From Caldicellulosiruptor acetigenus (GTDB lineage: Bacteria > Bacillota > Thermoanaerobacteria > Caldicellulosiruptorales > Caldicellulosiruptoraceae): a DNA stretch of 64,000 nucleotides. Each line of letters opens with the position of its first letter. Position 1 is the stretch's first letter. A model generated the notes under the pieces. The model saw only the letters and a list, made by a program, of their open reading frames with translations. It did not search any database and was not told where the DNA came from. Positions 54,312 to 62,525 of this stretch are shown here, one piece after another. The stretch covers positions 1,305,501-1,369,500 of the forward strand of contig NZ_CP113866.1 in assembly GCF_026914305.1 (NCBI RefSeq), in the 5' to 3' direction. The position numbers and the translations under genes were made by a program.

Positions 54312-54366
54312 ATAAACTATAAAGACAAACTACATACAAAAATTTTCAAAAGGAGAGTGAACTTTA

Positions 54367-55539
54367 GTGAAAAGAGTTGTTTCAGTTATCCTCTTGTTAG
54401 TATTTGCGCTTTCAATATTTACTGTATCATTTGCTTCTTCTAAAAATGTTATAAAGATAGGTGTGGACTTAGAACTTTCACAGGCAGTTGCTCAGTATGG
54501 GCAAAAAGAACTCGAAGGTATTAAACTTGCAATTGAGGAAATCAACCAGAAAGGTGGAATTGCCGGCAAGAAGATTGAACTTGTAGTTATTGACAACAAA
54601 TCTGACAAAACTGAAGCTCAAAATGTTGCAACAAAACTTGCTGTAAGGGAAAATGTCCTTGCTATTTTAGGCCCTGCAACTTCAGGTGCCACAAAGTCAG
54701 CTGCAGTTGCTGCAACAAAGTACAAGGTTCCAATCATCTCACCTTCCGCAACAGATGATACTGTTACAGTTGACGAAAGAACTGGCAAAACAAAGACATA
54801 TGTTTTCAGAACATGTTTTAACGACTCATTCCAGGGAAATGTAATGGCAAACTTTGCATTGAAAACTCTGAAAGCTAAAAAGGCAGCTATAATTTATGAT
54901 GCAACATCGGATTATAGTAAAGGTCTTTTGAAAAATTTCAAGAATACATTTGAAAAAGGCGGCGGAAAAGTTATTGCTCAAGAGGCGTTTGGCAAGGGTG
55001 AACAAGATTTTAGCAGTATACTTACAAAGATAAGAGACAAAAAACCAGATGTGTTATTTGCCCCTGTTTATTATGATGAAGCAGGACTTATCATAAAACA
55101 AGCTCGTGAACTTGGAATGAATATTCCTATACTTGGTGCAGATGGTTTTGATGATCCGAAAGTTGTTGAAAAGGCTGGCAAAAAGAATGCTAACAATGTA
55201 TTTTTCTCTGCTCATTACTCTTCCCAAGATACAGATGCGAAGGTTCAAGAGTTTATAAAGAAGTTTAAGGCAAAATACAATCAAGAACCAAATGCATTTG
55301 CTGCTCTTGGTTATGACCTTGGATACTTTATTGCAGACGCTCTCAAAAGAGCTAATTTGAAGTTTGACAGTATAGCAAAAGATAGAGAAAGATTGAGAGC
55401 GGCAATCGAAAATACAAAGAACTTTGTTGGCGTTACAGGAGTTGTGAGCATAAACAAATATCACAATGCTGAAAAATCTGCTGTAATCATAGAGCTTAAA
55501 GATGGTGTACAAAAATTCAAACAAAAACTTAATCCATAA
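54367..55539 (+). CDS. livK: Branched-chain amino acid ABC transporter, substrate-binding protein
   Basis: 390 residues of the type I periplasmic-binding fold: IKIGVDLELSQAVAQYGQ, GILGPATSGATKSAA-like ILGPATSGATKSAAVAATK, and FGKGEQDFSSILTKI. A signal peptide (RVVSVILLLVFALSIFTVSFA) is present, but no lipobox cysteine follows, unusual for a Gram-positive binding protein. GTG start at 54367 follows AAAGGAGAGTGA. First gene of a livKHMGF operon; the ligand (Leu/Ile/Val or another amide) is inferred from the family. Confidence 0.93.
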   Translation: MKRVVSVILLLVFALSIFTVSFASSKNVIKIGVDLELSQAVAQYGQKELEGIKLAIEEINQKGGIAGKKIELVVIDNKSDKTEAQNVATKLAVRENVLAILGPATSGATKSAAVAATKYKVPIISPSATDDTVTVDERTGKTKTYVFRTCFNDSFQGNVMANFALKTLKAKKAAIIYDATSDYSKGLLKNFKNTFEKGGGKVIAQEAFGKGEQDFSSILTKIRDKKPDVLFAPVYYDEAGLIIKQARELGMNIPILGADGFDDPKVVEKAGKKNANNVFFSAHYSSQDTDAKVQEFIKKFKAKYNQEPNAFAALGYDLGYFIADALKRANLKFDSIAKDRERLRAAIENTKNFVGVTGVVSINKYHNAEKSAVIIELKDGVQKFKQKLNP

Positions 55540-55560
55540 GACTAATTCAAACTAAGAATT

Positions 55561-55593
55561 GGAAGGGGCAATTGTACTGGAATGGCCCCTTCC
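55561..55593 (+). other. Intercistronic hairpin between livK and livH
   Basis: GGAAGGGGC (55561-55569) pairs perfectly with GCCCCTTCC (55585-55593). Only CTTATATTG follows, so partial termination or mRNA-end protection is more likely than full termination. It would raise binding protein over permease. Confidence 0.65.
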
Positions 55594-55657
55594 CTTATAT
55601 TGTTTGCCATTTGTTTTTATAAATGATTTTAAGGTTTTGAAAGAGGTGAAAAGAACG

Positions 55658-56542
55658 TTGTCTACTTTCATACAGCAACTAATAAATGGTATAACTCTTG
55701 GAAGTGTTTATGCTCTTATAAGTCTTGGTTATACAATGGTGTATGGAATAATAAAACTTATAAACTTTGCTCATGGTGATATTTTTATGGTTGGCGCATA
55801 TATTGCGTATCTGAGTGTTACATATTTGAAACTGGGTTTAATACCTTCTTTGATCGTTTCTATGACGTTTTGCAGCGTTTTAGGGATGCTTATTGAGAAG
55901 TTTGCCTACAAGCCTTTGAGAAACTCACCACGAATCTCAGCATTAATAACAGCAATTGGCGTTTCATTACTTTTGGAAAACCTGATGCAAATCATAATGG
56001 GAGCTGATTCAAGAGTTTTCCCAAGACTTGTTGATGAAAAAAATTATCATTTGCTCCAAGGTAGAATAGTGGTAAACAACAAACAGATATACCTTCTAAT
56101 TATTACAATACTTTTGATGATAATCCTAAACTTTGTTGTCAAAAAGACAAAAATAGGAAAAGCCATGAGAGCGGTATCTCAAGATATGGATGCAGCAAGA
56201 TTGATGGGTATAAACGTTGACACTACAATTTCATATACATTTGCTATAGGTTCTGCTCTTGCTGCAGCAGCTGGTGTTTTAGTTGGACTTTACTATAACA
56301 CTATAAACCCTCTTATGGGTGTTTTGCCTGGACTCAAAGCTTTTATAGCCGCTGTGTTTGGTGGAATTGGTATCATTCCTGGTGCGATGCTTGGTGGATT
56401 TTCCCTCGGTATCATTGAAACACTTGTAAGTGGATACGGCAGTTCTATGTACAAGGATGCGGTTGCATTCGCTCTTTTGATATTGATTTTGATTATAAAA
56501 CCCTCTGGCCTGCTCGGAAAAAATATAAAAGAGAAGGTGTAG
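55658..56542 (+). CDS. livH: Branched-chain amino acid ABC transporter permease LivH
   Basis: 294 residues with about eight membrane helices: QQLINGITLGSVYALISLGYTMVYGIIKLINFAHGD at the start (split here over two helices) and the EAA-like cytoplasmic loop AVSQDMDAARLMGINV. TTG 55658 lies 8 bases after AAGAGGTGA; the longer in-frame opening from 55559 would run through the hairpin and is rejected. livM follows after 6 bases. Confidence 0.94.
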   Translation: MSTFIQQLINGITLGSVYALISLGYTMVYGIIKLINFAHGDIFMVGAYIAYLSVTYLKLGLIPSLIVSMTFCSVLGMLIEKFAYKPLRNSPRISALITAIGVSLLLENLMQIIMGADSRVFPRLVDEKNYHLLQGRIVVNNKQIYLLIITILLMIILNFVVKKTKIGKAMRAVSQDMDAARLMGINVDTTISYTFAIGSALAAAAGVLVGLYYNTINPLMGVLPGLKAFIAAVFGGIGIIPGAMLGGFSLGIIETLVSGYGSSMYKDAVAFALLILILIIKPSGLLGKNIKEKV

Positions 56543-56548
56543 GAAAAG

Positions 56549-57487
56549 ATGAAAAAGAGACTTTTGGTATATTCTGTATTTGTTATTGTTCTTTATTTAA
56601 TAATAACGCTTTTAATGAAGATGGGTATTATAGATGATTACATCAAACTAAACCTCTTTTTGATAATGCTGAATATCATTTTAGCCGTAAGTTTGAATTT
56701 AATAAATGGCATCACTGGCCAGTTTTCACTTGGACATGCAGGATTTATGGCAATTGGAGCGTATACCACTGCAGTTTTGACCACCCTTGAAAAACCAGTA
56801 CCCTTTTATCTCACTGTTTTAATTGGTGGACTGTTTGCAATGATATGTGGTCTTATTATTGGTCTTCCTGTGCTGCGGCTAAGAGGTGACTATCTTGCAA
56901 TTGCTACACTTGGTTTTGGAGAGATTATAAGAGTAATCATACAGAATATAGATTACTTAGGTGGCGCAAGTGGAATAAGTGACATACCACAAGGAATTGA
57001 CTGGACTGGATATTTTGTCATTACAGTCTTAAGTGTAGTGGTTATATTAAATATTATCAATTCATCGTTTGGCAGAGCGATGATCGCCATCAGAGAAGAT
57101 GAGATAGCTGCAGAAGCTATGGGAATCAATACAACTTTATATAAAGTTCTGGCATTTATGATAGGTGCTTTTTTTGCAGGAGTTGCAGGCTCAGTTTATT
57201 CCGGTTCATTTGGATTTATACAGCCAGATATGTTCAACTTCTTTAAATCAATTGACATATTAGTGATAGTTGTTTTGGGCGGGCTTGGAAGCATATCGGG
57301 TTCAATAATTTCTGCCATTGTGCTGACTATTATCTCTGCTTTGTTACAAGATTATCCTGCAGTGAGAATGGTTCTGTATGCTTTAATTTTAATAATAATT
57401 ATGCTATTCAGGCCTCAAGGGCTTATGGGAACAAAAGAAATAAGACTTTCAAAGCTTATACCAATTGGCGGTGAGAAAAATGCTTAG
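56549..57487 (+). CDS. livM: Branched-chain amino acid ABC transporter permease LivM
   Basis: 312 residues, second permease half: ILAVSLNLINGITGQFSLGHAGFMAIGAY, LRGDYLAIATLGFGEIIR and the EAA-like IREDEIAAEAMGINTTLYK. Its last 8 bases overlap livG. Confidence 0.94.
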   Translation: MKKRLLVYSVFVIVLYLIITLLMKMGIIDDYIKLNLFLIMLNIILAVSLNLINGITGQFSLGHAGFMAIGAYTTAVLTTLEKPVPFYLTVLIGGLFAMICGLIIGLPVLRLRGDYLAIATLGFGEIIRVIIQNIDYLGGASGISDIPQGIDWTGYFVITVLSVVVILNIINSSFGRAMIAIREDEIAAEAMGINTTLYKVLAFMIGAFFAGVAGSVYSGSFGFIQPDMFNFFKSIDILVIVVLGGLGSISGSIISAIVLTIISALLQDYPAVRMVLYALILIIIMLFRPQGLMGTKEIRLSKLIPIGGEKNA

Positions 57488-58250
57488 GATAAAAAATGTG
57501 ACGGTCAATTTTGGAGGAATTGTGGCGCTGAACAATGTCAATATTGATATTGAAAAAGGTGCAATAATCGGACTAATCGGGCCAAACGGTGCTGGTAAAA
57601 CCACAGTGTTTAATGTGATTTCAGGTATATATAATCCTAATACTGGCAGGATAGAATTTTCAAACTACGATATAACTTATAAAAAGACATACCAAGTTTC
57701 TGCGCTGGGGATTTCAAGGACTTTTCAGAACATAAGATTGTTTAAGGAACTCAGTGTAATTGACAATGTGAAGATTTCTTTTCATAAGAATATTAGTTAT
57801 AACCTTTTTGACGCAATTTTCAGAACATCAAAGTTTTTGAAAGAAGAAGAACAAAATCATAAAAAAGCTGAAGAACTTCTAAAAATCTTTGGACTTTATG
57901 AAAAAAGATTTGAACTTGCCAAAAATCTGCCCTATGGTGAACAAAGAAAGCTTGAAATTGTTCGTGCACTTGCAACGTCACCAAAACTCCTTTTATTAGA
58001 CGAACCAGCAGCTGGAATGAATCCTCAAGAAACACAGGAGCTAAAGAACCTTATTAAATTTATAAAAGAGAAATTTGATTTGACTATACTCTTAATTGAA
58101 CATGACATGTCGGTTGTAATGGACATATGTGAGAAAATCTATGTCCTTGACTATGGAGAAGTTATAGCTGTCGGAACTCCTGTTGAGGTCAAGAACAACC
58201 CTCGTGTGATAGAAGCCTACCTTGGAGAGGGGGATTTAGAGTTTGCTTAA
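57480..58250 (+). CDS. livG: Branched-chain amino acid ABC transporter ATPase LivG
   Basis: 256 residues: Walker A GPNGAGKTTVFN, Q-loop FQNIRLF, signature LPYGEQRKLEIVRAL, Walker B LLLLDEPAAGMN and switch LLIEHDMSVVM. ATG 57480 is chosen with GGCGGTGAG as ribosome site; a start at 57465 lies further inside livM. Overlaps livF by 8 bases. Confidence 0.96.
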   Translation: MLRIKNVTVNFGGIVALNNVNIDIEKGAIIGLIGPNGAGKTTVFNVISGIYNPNTGRIEFSNYDITYKKTYQVSALGISRTFQNIRLFKELSVIDNVKISFHKNISYNLFDAIFRTSKFLKEEEQNHKKAEELLKIFGLYEKRFELAKNLPYGEQRKLEIVRALATSPKLLLLDEPAAGMNPQETQELKNLIKFIKEKFDLTILLIEHDMSVVMDICEKIYVLDYGEVIAVGTPVEVKNNPRVIEAYLGEGDLEFA

Positions 58251-58947
58251 AGTAAATGAAATTGATGTATTTTACGGTGCTATTCAAGCATTATTTTCTG
58301 TTTCACTTGAGGTTAAAAAAGGAGAGATTGTAACATTAATCGGAGCAAATGGTGCAGGAAAATCAACGCTGCTAAAGACTATATCTGGTTTGATAAGACC
58401 ACGTTCAGGCACTATTTTGTTTGAGGATATTGATATTACCAAAAAATCTTCAATGGAGATTGTTAAACTTGGCATTTCTCACGTGCCAGAAGGAAGGCGC
58501 GTGTTTCCTGAAATGACGGTATTAGAAAATTTGGAGCTTGGAGCTTTTTTGAGGAAAGATAAACAGGCAATAAAAAAAGACTTAGAACTTGTGTTTGAAA
58601 GATTTCCAAGACTATATGAAAGAAAAAATCAACTTGCAGGGACACTTTCTGGCGGAGAACAGCAGATGCTGGCAATCGGAAGGGCTCTAATGTCAAGACC
58701 CAAATTACTTCTGCTTGATGAGCCTTCTATGGGACTTGCTCCTATACTTGTGACTGAAATTTTTAAGATAATTAAAGAAATTAATTCTCAAGGAACAACT
58801 ATTCTTCTGATTGAACAGAATGCTAACATGGCACTTTCAATTGCAGACAGAGCATATGTAATAGAGACGGGTAAAATTGTTTTATCCGGAGATGCAAAAG
58901 AGATTGCAGCAAATCCTGAGGTCAAAAAAGCTTATTTGGGTGGCTGA
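58243..58947 (+). CDS. livF: Branched-chain amino acid ABC transporter ATPase LivF
   Basis: 234 residues: Walker A GANGAGKSTLLK, signature LSGGEQQMLAIGRAL, Walker B LLLLDEPSMGLAP and switch LLIEQNANMAL. TTG start at 58243 overlaps livG. Last gene of the operon, followed by a bidirectional terminator. Confidence 0.96.
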   Translation: MLKVNEIDVFYGAIQALFSVSLEVKKGEIVTLIGANGAGKSTLLKTISGLIRPRSGTILFEDIDITKKSSMEIVKLGISHVPEGRRVFPEMTVLENLELGAFLRKDKQAIKKDLELVFERFPRLYERKNQLAGTLSGGEQQMLAIGRALMSRPKLLLLDEPSMGLAPILVTEIFKIIKEINSQGTTILLIEQNANMALSIADRAYVIETGKIVLSGDAKEIAANPEVKKAYLGG

Positions 58948-58960
58948 TTTTTAAAAATGT

Positions 58961-59020
58961 AAAAAAATGCAGGGTTATCTTGTTCAGCAAAGTTGTTTTT
59001 AAAAGACCCTGCATTTTTTT
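58961..59020. terminator. Bidirectional terminator after livF
   Basis: ATGCAGGGT (58967-58975) pairs with ACCCTGCAT (59006-59014); flanking A6 and T6 extend the stem and give a U-tract in both directions. The loop is about 30 bases. Confidence 0.85.
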
Positions 59021-59037
59021 ATATTTTTTATCAAAAA

Positions 59038-59436
59038 TCAAAAGTTAGGAGAACAACTGACAAAGAGTAAACTCATAAAGATTGAAATAACTATAACAAC
59101 TATGCTTGTTATAATCAAAGATTTTCCCAAATTATCTTCTCTTCTTGCTATATAAATACAACCCAAAATAATACCAACAATTGGAAACAATATTGAAACT
59201 ATGTATAGCCAACCTACACTACTGTCAGTTTTCGTGTTATTGTAATTCGTATCTACATCGTAAACTGCCAACTTTCCACCACATTCATCGCATATCTCTG
59301 CTTTTTGAGGGTATATACGCCCACATTTCAGACAAATTTTTTTGTATTTATCTACTGGACCCAAAATAGATCCGCACTTCCAACATTCTGTCCTATTTTC
59401 ACCATTTAATTCACCGCATTTTGGACATATTCTCAA
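59038..59436 (-). CDS. Double zinc-ribbon membrane protein
   Basis: 132 residues of unknown function. Two CxxC...CxxC ribbons (Cys4, 7, 18, 21 and Cys35, 38, 49, 52) are followed by two membrane helices (about 75-96 and 107-127). TTG start at 59436 with GGAGG 13 bases upstream. Zinc-ribbon plus membrane anchor is a common Firmicute layout without an assigned role. Confidence 0.75.
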   Translation of the reverse strand: MRICPKCGELNGENRTECWKCGSILGPVDKYKKICLKCGRIYPQKAEICDECGGKLAVYDVDTNYNNTKTDSSVGWLYIVSILFPIVGIILGCIYIARREDNLGKSLIITSIVVIVISIFMSLLFVSCSPNF

Positions 59437-59476
59437 ATTTTATTTATCCTCCATATTTCCAACTAATGTTTATAAT

Positions 59477-59506
59477 ATTCTATCACTTTTATAATTTAAC
59501 TGTCAA
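59477..59506 (-). promoter_or_regulatory. Promoter of the zinc-ribbon membrane protein
   Basis: On the minus strand, TTGACA (59501-59506), an 18-base spacer and TAGAAT (59477-59482), about 40 bases before the start. Confidence 0.6.
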
Positions 59507-59555
59507 TATCATTTTTGGAATTAATAATTTTAATCATTTATGCAAGCAAATTAAT

Positions 59556-60131
59556 CTACTTACTTTTTCTACTTCCAGGTTTTACAATAGGTATACCTTC
59601 TTTACAAAGCGGACACTCTTCAGGCTCATATGTTTCAATCTCAAGTGTAAGAAGAGTTTTCAAAGGATAGCCAAGTTCTACCTTTCCACCACTTCTATCT
59701 ACAATGCCAGCAACTGCCACAATTTCTCCTTTGTACTCTTTTACAATTTCAATTATCTCTCTTACAGACCCGCCTGTTGTTATGACGTCTTCAACTACCA
59801 AAACTTTTTCTCCCTCTTCAATCTTAAATCCTCTTCTGAGTTTCATTACCCCATCTTCTCTTTCTGCAAAGATGGAACGGCAATTTAGCTGTCTTGCAAG
59901 TTCGTATGAAAGTGTTACTGCCCCCAACGCGGGGCCTATAACAACGTCAATTTGTTTATCTTTAAAGTATTGTGCAAGGTCCCTGCAGATCATTTCTGCC
60001 AAGTTTGGGTACTGCAACACTTTTGCACATTGAAGGTACTTTGCACTGTGTTTTCCAGAGGACAAAAGAAAATGTCCTTCCAAAAGCGCATCTGTGTCTT
60101 TGAACATTTGAATGTAAGCCTCTTTATTCAT
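59556..60131 (-). CDS. pyrE: Orotate phosphoribosyltransferase
   Basis: Joins orotate and PRPP to OMP. 191 residues of the type I PRTase fold: GHFLLSSGKHSAKYLQCAK, GPALGAVTLSYELA, and the PRPP motif VLVVEDVITTGGSV. A C-terminal Cys pair (ECPLCKEG) is seen in this subfamily. ATG 60131 follows AAAGGAGA; the start at 60149 is in the ribosome site. Last gene of the pyr operon; no terminator hairpin is obvious after it. Confidence 0.96.
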   Translation of the reverse strand: MNKEAYIQMFKDTDALLEGHFLLSSGKHSAKYLQCAKVLQYPNLAEMICRDLAQYFKDKQIDVVIGPALGAVTLSYELARQLNCRSIFAEREDGVMKLRRGFKIEEGEKVLVVEDVITTGGSVREIIEIVKEYKGEIVAVAGIVDRSGGKVELGYPLKTLLTLEIETYEPEECPLCKEGIPIVKPGSRKSK

Positions 60132-60846
60132 AACTTTCTCTCCTTTCAATGATAGTTAAATCTTGTTTTTCAATTCCTCTTTCTTTTAAAAACTGTTGCC
60201 ACCAGTCTTGATATGCTATTGTGGAAAGCTCCTTTCCAAGATGAGACCAGTCACCCTCAACAATAAGGTGGTATTTCCCTTCTTTATACTCGATTATATT
60301 TATAGCAGTATTGTCCTGCCACAAAATCTCGTTGAGTCTTTCAAATTCATATCCTTTTATATACGTCAGAAGAGCCCTAATTAATGTTCCGTGGGTTACG
60401 ATGCATATTCTTTTTCCCACATTTGACTTTACGATGTCCTCAAAAGCAGATTTTGCCCTCAAGAAAAGTTCATACATACTTTCACCATTTGGCATACAAT
60501 GTTTGTGAGGCATTTTCTCCCACATTTCATACTCTGTTGGATAAAGCAAAGGAAGCTCATCCCAGCACATGTCTTCCCAATCTCCACCATTTATCTCTAT
60601 CAAATCTTCTCTTATTATAATCTTTATATCCCTTCCCTCTGCTATTTTGCTTGCAGTATAAAGGGCTCTTTTCAGAGGACTTGAATAAATCACATCAAAA
60701 TGGACATTTTTTAATCTTTCTGCAAGTTTTTGAGCTTGCAATTTACCCTTTTCTGTTACATTGGAATCTGTAATACCATGAAATCTTCTTATAAAATTTC
60801 CTTCTGCCTCTGCATGACGAATAAGATATACAACTGTTTTTGACAT
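60124..60846 (-). CDS. Histidine phosphatase family protein
   Basis: 240 residues of the phosphoglycerate mutase-like branch. The catalytic motif is LIRHAEAEGN (His11), with the proton donor Glu in EINGGDWEDM and the second His in IVTHGTLIRALL. The substrate is unknown; family members act on sugar phosphates, alpha-ribazole phosphate or nucleotides. It lies inside the pyrimidine operon between pyrD and pyrE and overlaps pyrE by 8 bases, so a link to nucleotide metabolism is possible. Confidence 0.9.
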   Translation of the reverse strand: MSKTVVYLIRHAEAEGNFIRRFHGITDSNVTEKGKLQAQKLAERLKNVHFDVIYSSPLKRALYTASKIAEGRDIKIIIREDLIEINGGDWEDMCWDELPLLYPTEYEMWEKMPHKHCMPNGESMYELFLRAKSAFEDIVKSNVGKRICIVTHGTLIRALLTYIKGYEFERLNEILWQDNTAINIIEYKEGKYHLIVEGDWSHLGKELSTIAYQDWWQQFLKERGIEKQDLTIIERRESYE

Positions 60847-60858
60847 TTTGTTTTCACC

Positions 60859-61761
60859 TCAGATATTTATGTTACCTACAAGCTCTTTTATGGAATTAAA
60901 ACCCTTTCTTTCAAGATAAGCCTCAATTCCCTCTTTTATTTCGCAAACAGCTTTAGGATTTATAAAATTCACAGTGCCTATCTGAATGGCAGTTGCACCA
61001 GCAATAAAAAACTCAATGGCATCTTTGTAATTCATAATTCCCCCAATTCCAATAATAGGTATTCTAACTTTCTTAAAACACTCAAAAACCATTCTAACTG
61101 CAATTGGCTTTATAGCAGGGCCTGAAAGTCCACCTGTCACCATCTTTATCAGGGGTTTTCTTGTTTCAATGTCAATTGCCATAGCAGAGACAGTGTTTAT
61201 AAGCGAAATTGCATCAGCTCCTGCGTTTTCTGCAGCTACCGCTAACTGGGTTATATCTGTAACATTTGGTGTTAGTTTAACAATAATTGGACAGCTTGCC
61301 ACATCCTTTACAGACTTTGTTATCTCATAGACCTTTTCTGGGTCTTTGCCAAAGACCATTCCGCCTTCTTTCACGTTCGGACATGATAAATTTACTTCAA
61401 TCATGTCTACAAGTGAAGTTAAGATTTTTGTAAGTTCAATAAACTCTTCTTTGGCAAAACCGTTTATATTGGCAATTATCTTTGTATCAAAGCCTTTTAA
61501 AAAAGGGAGTTCTTCATTTATAAATGCTTCTACCCCTGGATTTTCAAGCCCTACAGAGTTTATTATTCCAGCATACACTTCACAAAGTCTTGGCTGGGGA
61601 TTGCCAATTCTCTTTTTTAAAGTGATGCCCTTTGTACATATAGCGCCAAATTCACTTATGTCAATTAACTTTGAATATTCACGACCAAAACCAAATGTGC
61701 CTGATGCTGCAATAACAGGGTTTTTGAGTCTTACCCCTGCTATCTCAACTTCTAAATTCAT
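60859..61761 (-). CDS. pyrD: Dihydroorotate dehydrogenase, class 1B catalytic subunit
   Basis: 300-residue FMN TIM barrel: VIAASGTFGFGREY, ANINGFAKEEF, EVNLSCPNVKEGG with the class 1 catalytic Cys, and GIGGIMNYKDAIEFFIAGA. With PyrK it forms the NAD-linked class 1B enzyme. Start overlaps pyrK by 4 bases. Confidence 0.96.
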   Translation of the reverse strand: MNLEVEIAGVRLKNPVIAASGTFGFGREYSKLIDISEFGAICTKGITLKKRIGNPQPRLCEVYAGIINSVGLENPGVEAFINEELPFLKGFDTKIIANINGFAKEEFIELTKILTSLVDMIEVNLSCPNVKEGGMVFGKDPEKVYEITKSVKDVASCPIIVKLTPNVTDITQLAVAAENAGADAISLINTVSAMAIDIETRKPLIKMVTGGLSGPAIKPIAVRMVFECFKKVRIPIIGIGGIMNYKDAIEFFIAGATAIQIGTVNFINPKAVCEIKEGIEAYLERKGFNSIKELVGNINI

Positions 61762-62525
61762 TCAATCTCAACCTCCATTATATCAAAAACAGGGCCATCT
61801 GAACACACATGATACATTTTATCATCTTTTCCTTTTATACTACAGCAAAGACATGCGCCTATCCCGCACGCCATTTTTTCTTCTAAAGAGGCATAACATT
61901 TTACAGGGAGATTAAGATTTTTAATCGCCTTTAACATAGGCTTTGGCCCACAGCAAAAAACAATTTTATATTCTGCTTTTGAAAAATTGGCTTTAAAAAG
62001 GTCAACAACACTCCCTTTATAACTGCTACTGCCATCATCTGTTGCTATTAAAGTATTGTCACAAATGTCCTTAAATCTTTCTACCAAAAACATTGAGTTT
62101 ATGCTTCTAAATCCAAGAAATACATCAACTTTATTGCCTCTATTTTTGAGCTCTTTACAGAGGCCAACAAGGGGGAAAATCCCAACCCCCCCTCCAATCA
62201 CAGCAACCTTACCATCGAACCTGTCTATCAAAAATGAGTTTCCAAGCGGACCCAAGATATTAATGACCTCTCCTTTTGATTTTTGAGAAAGAAGCTTTGT
62301 GCCTTTACCTACCACTTTGTAACCGATATAGACTCTTTTTCCCTCAACAAAAGAGATGCTGAAAGGTCTTCTCAAAAGAGGATAAATGCTCTCTTTATCA
62401 ATTAGAATATTCACAAAATTGCCCGGTTTAAAATTTTCTGCTAAATATTCAGATTCAAAGGATAAGAGAAATATATCATTTGCAATCTTTACATTTTCTT
62501 CAATTTTAACGTCTAATAGCTTCAT
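61758..62525 (-). CDS. pyrK: Dihydroorotate dehydrogenase electron transfer subunit
   Basis: 255-residue FAD and [2Fe-2S] subunit passing electrons from PyrD to NAD+. FAD-binding RRPFSISF, GPLGNSF and NAD site GGGVGIFPLV are visible. The cluster cysteines lie in CGIGACLCC and HVCSDGPVF. ATG 62525 follows AGGAGA by 8 bases and starts inside the end of carB. Confidence 0.95.
   Translation of the reverse strand: MKLLDVKIEENVKIANDIFLLSFESEYLAENFKPGNFVNILIDKESIYPLLRRPFSISFVEGKRVYIGYKVVGKGTKLLSQKSKGEVINILGPLGNSFLIDRFDGKVAVIGGGVGIFPLVGLCKELKNRGNKVDVFLGFRSINSMFLVERFKDICDNTLIATDDGSSSYKGSVVDLFKANFSKAEYKIVFCCGPKPMLKAIKNLNLPVKCYASLEEKMACGIGACLCCSIKGKDDKMYHVCSDGPVFDIMEVEIE

Noticed and set aside
59421..59888. 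155-codon plus-strand frame across the pyrE end
   Set aside because: Overlaps two confident minus-strand features and translates to Phe/Asn/Cys-rich sequence without motifs.
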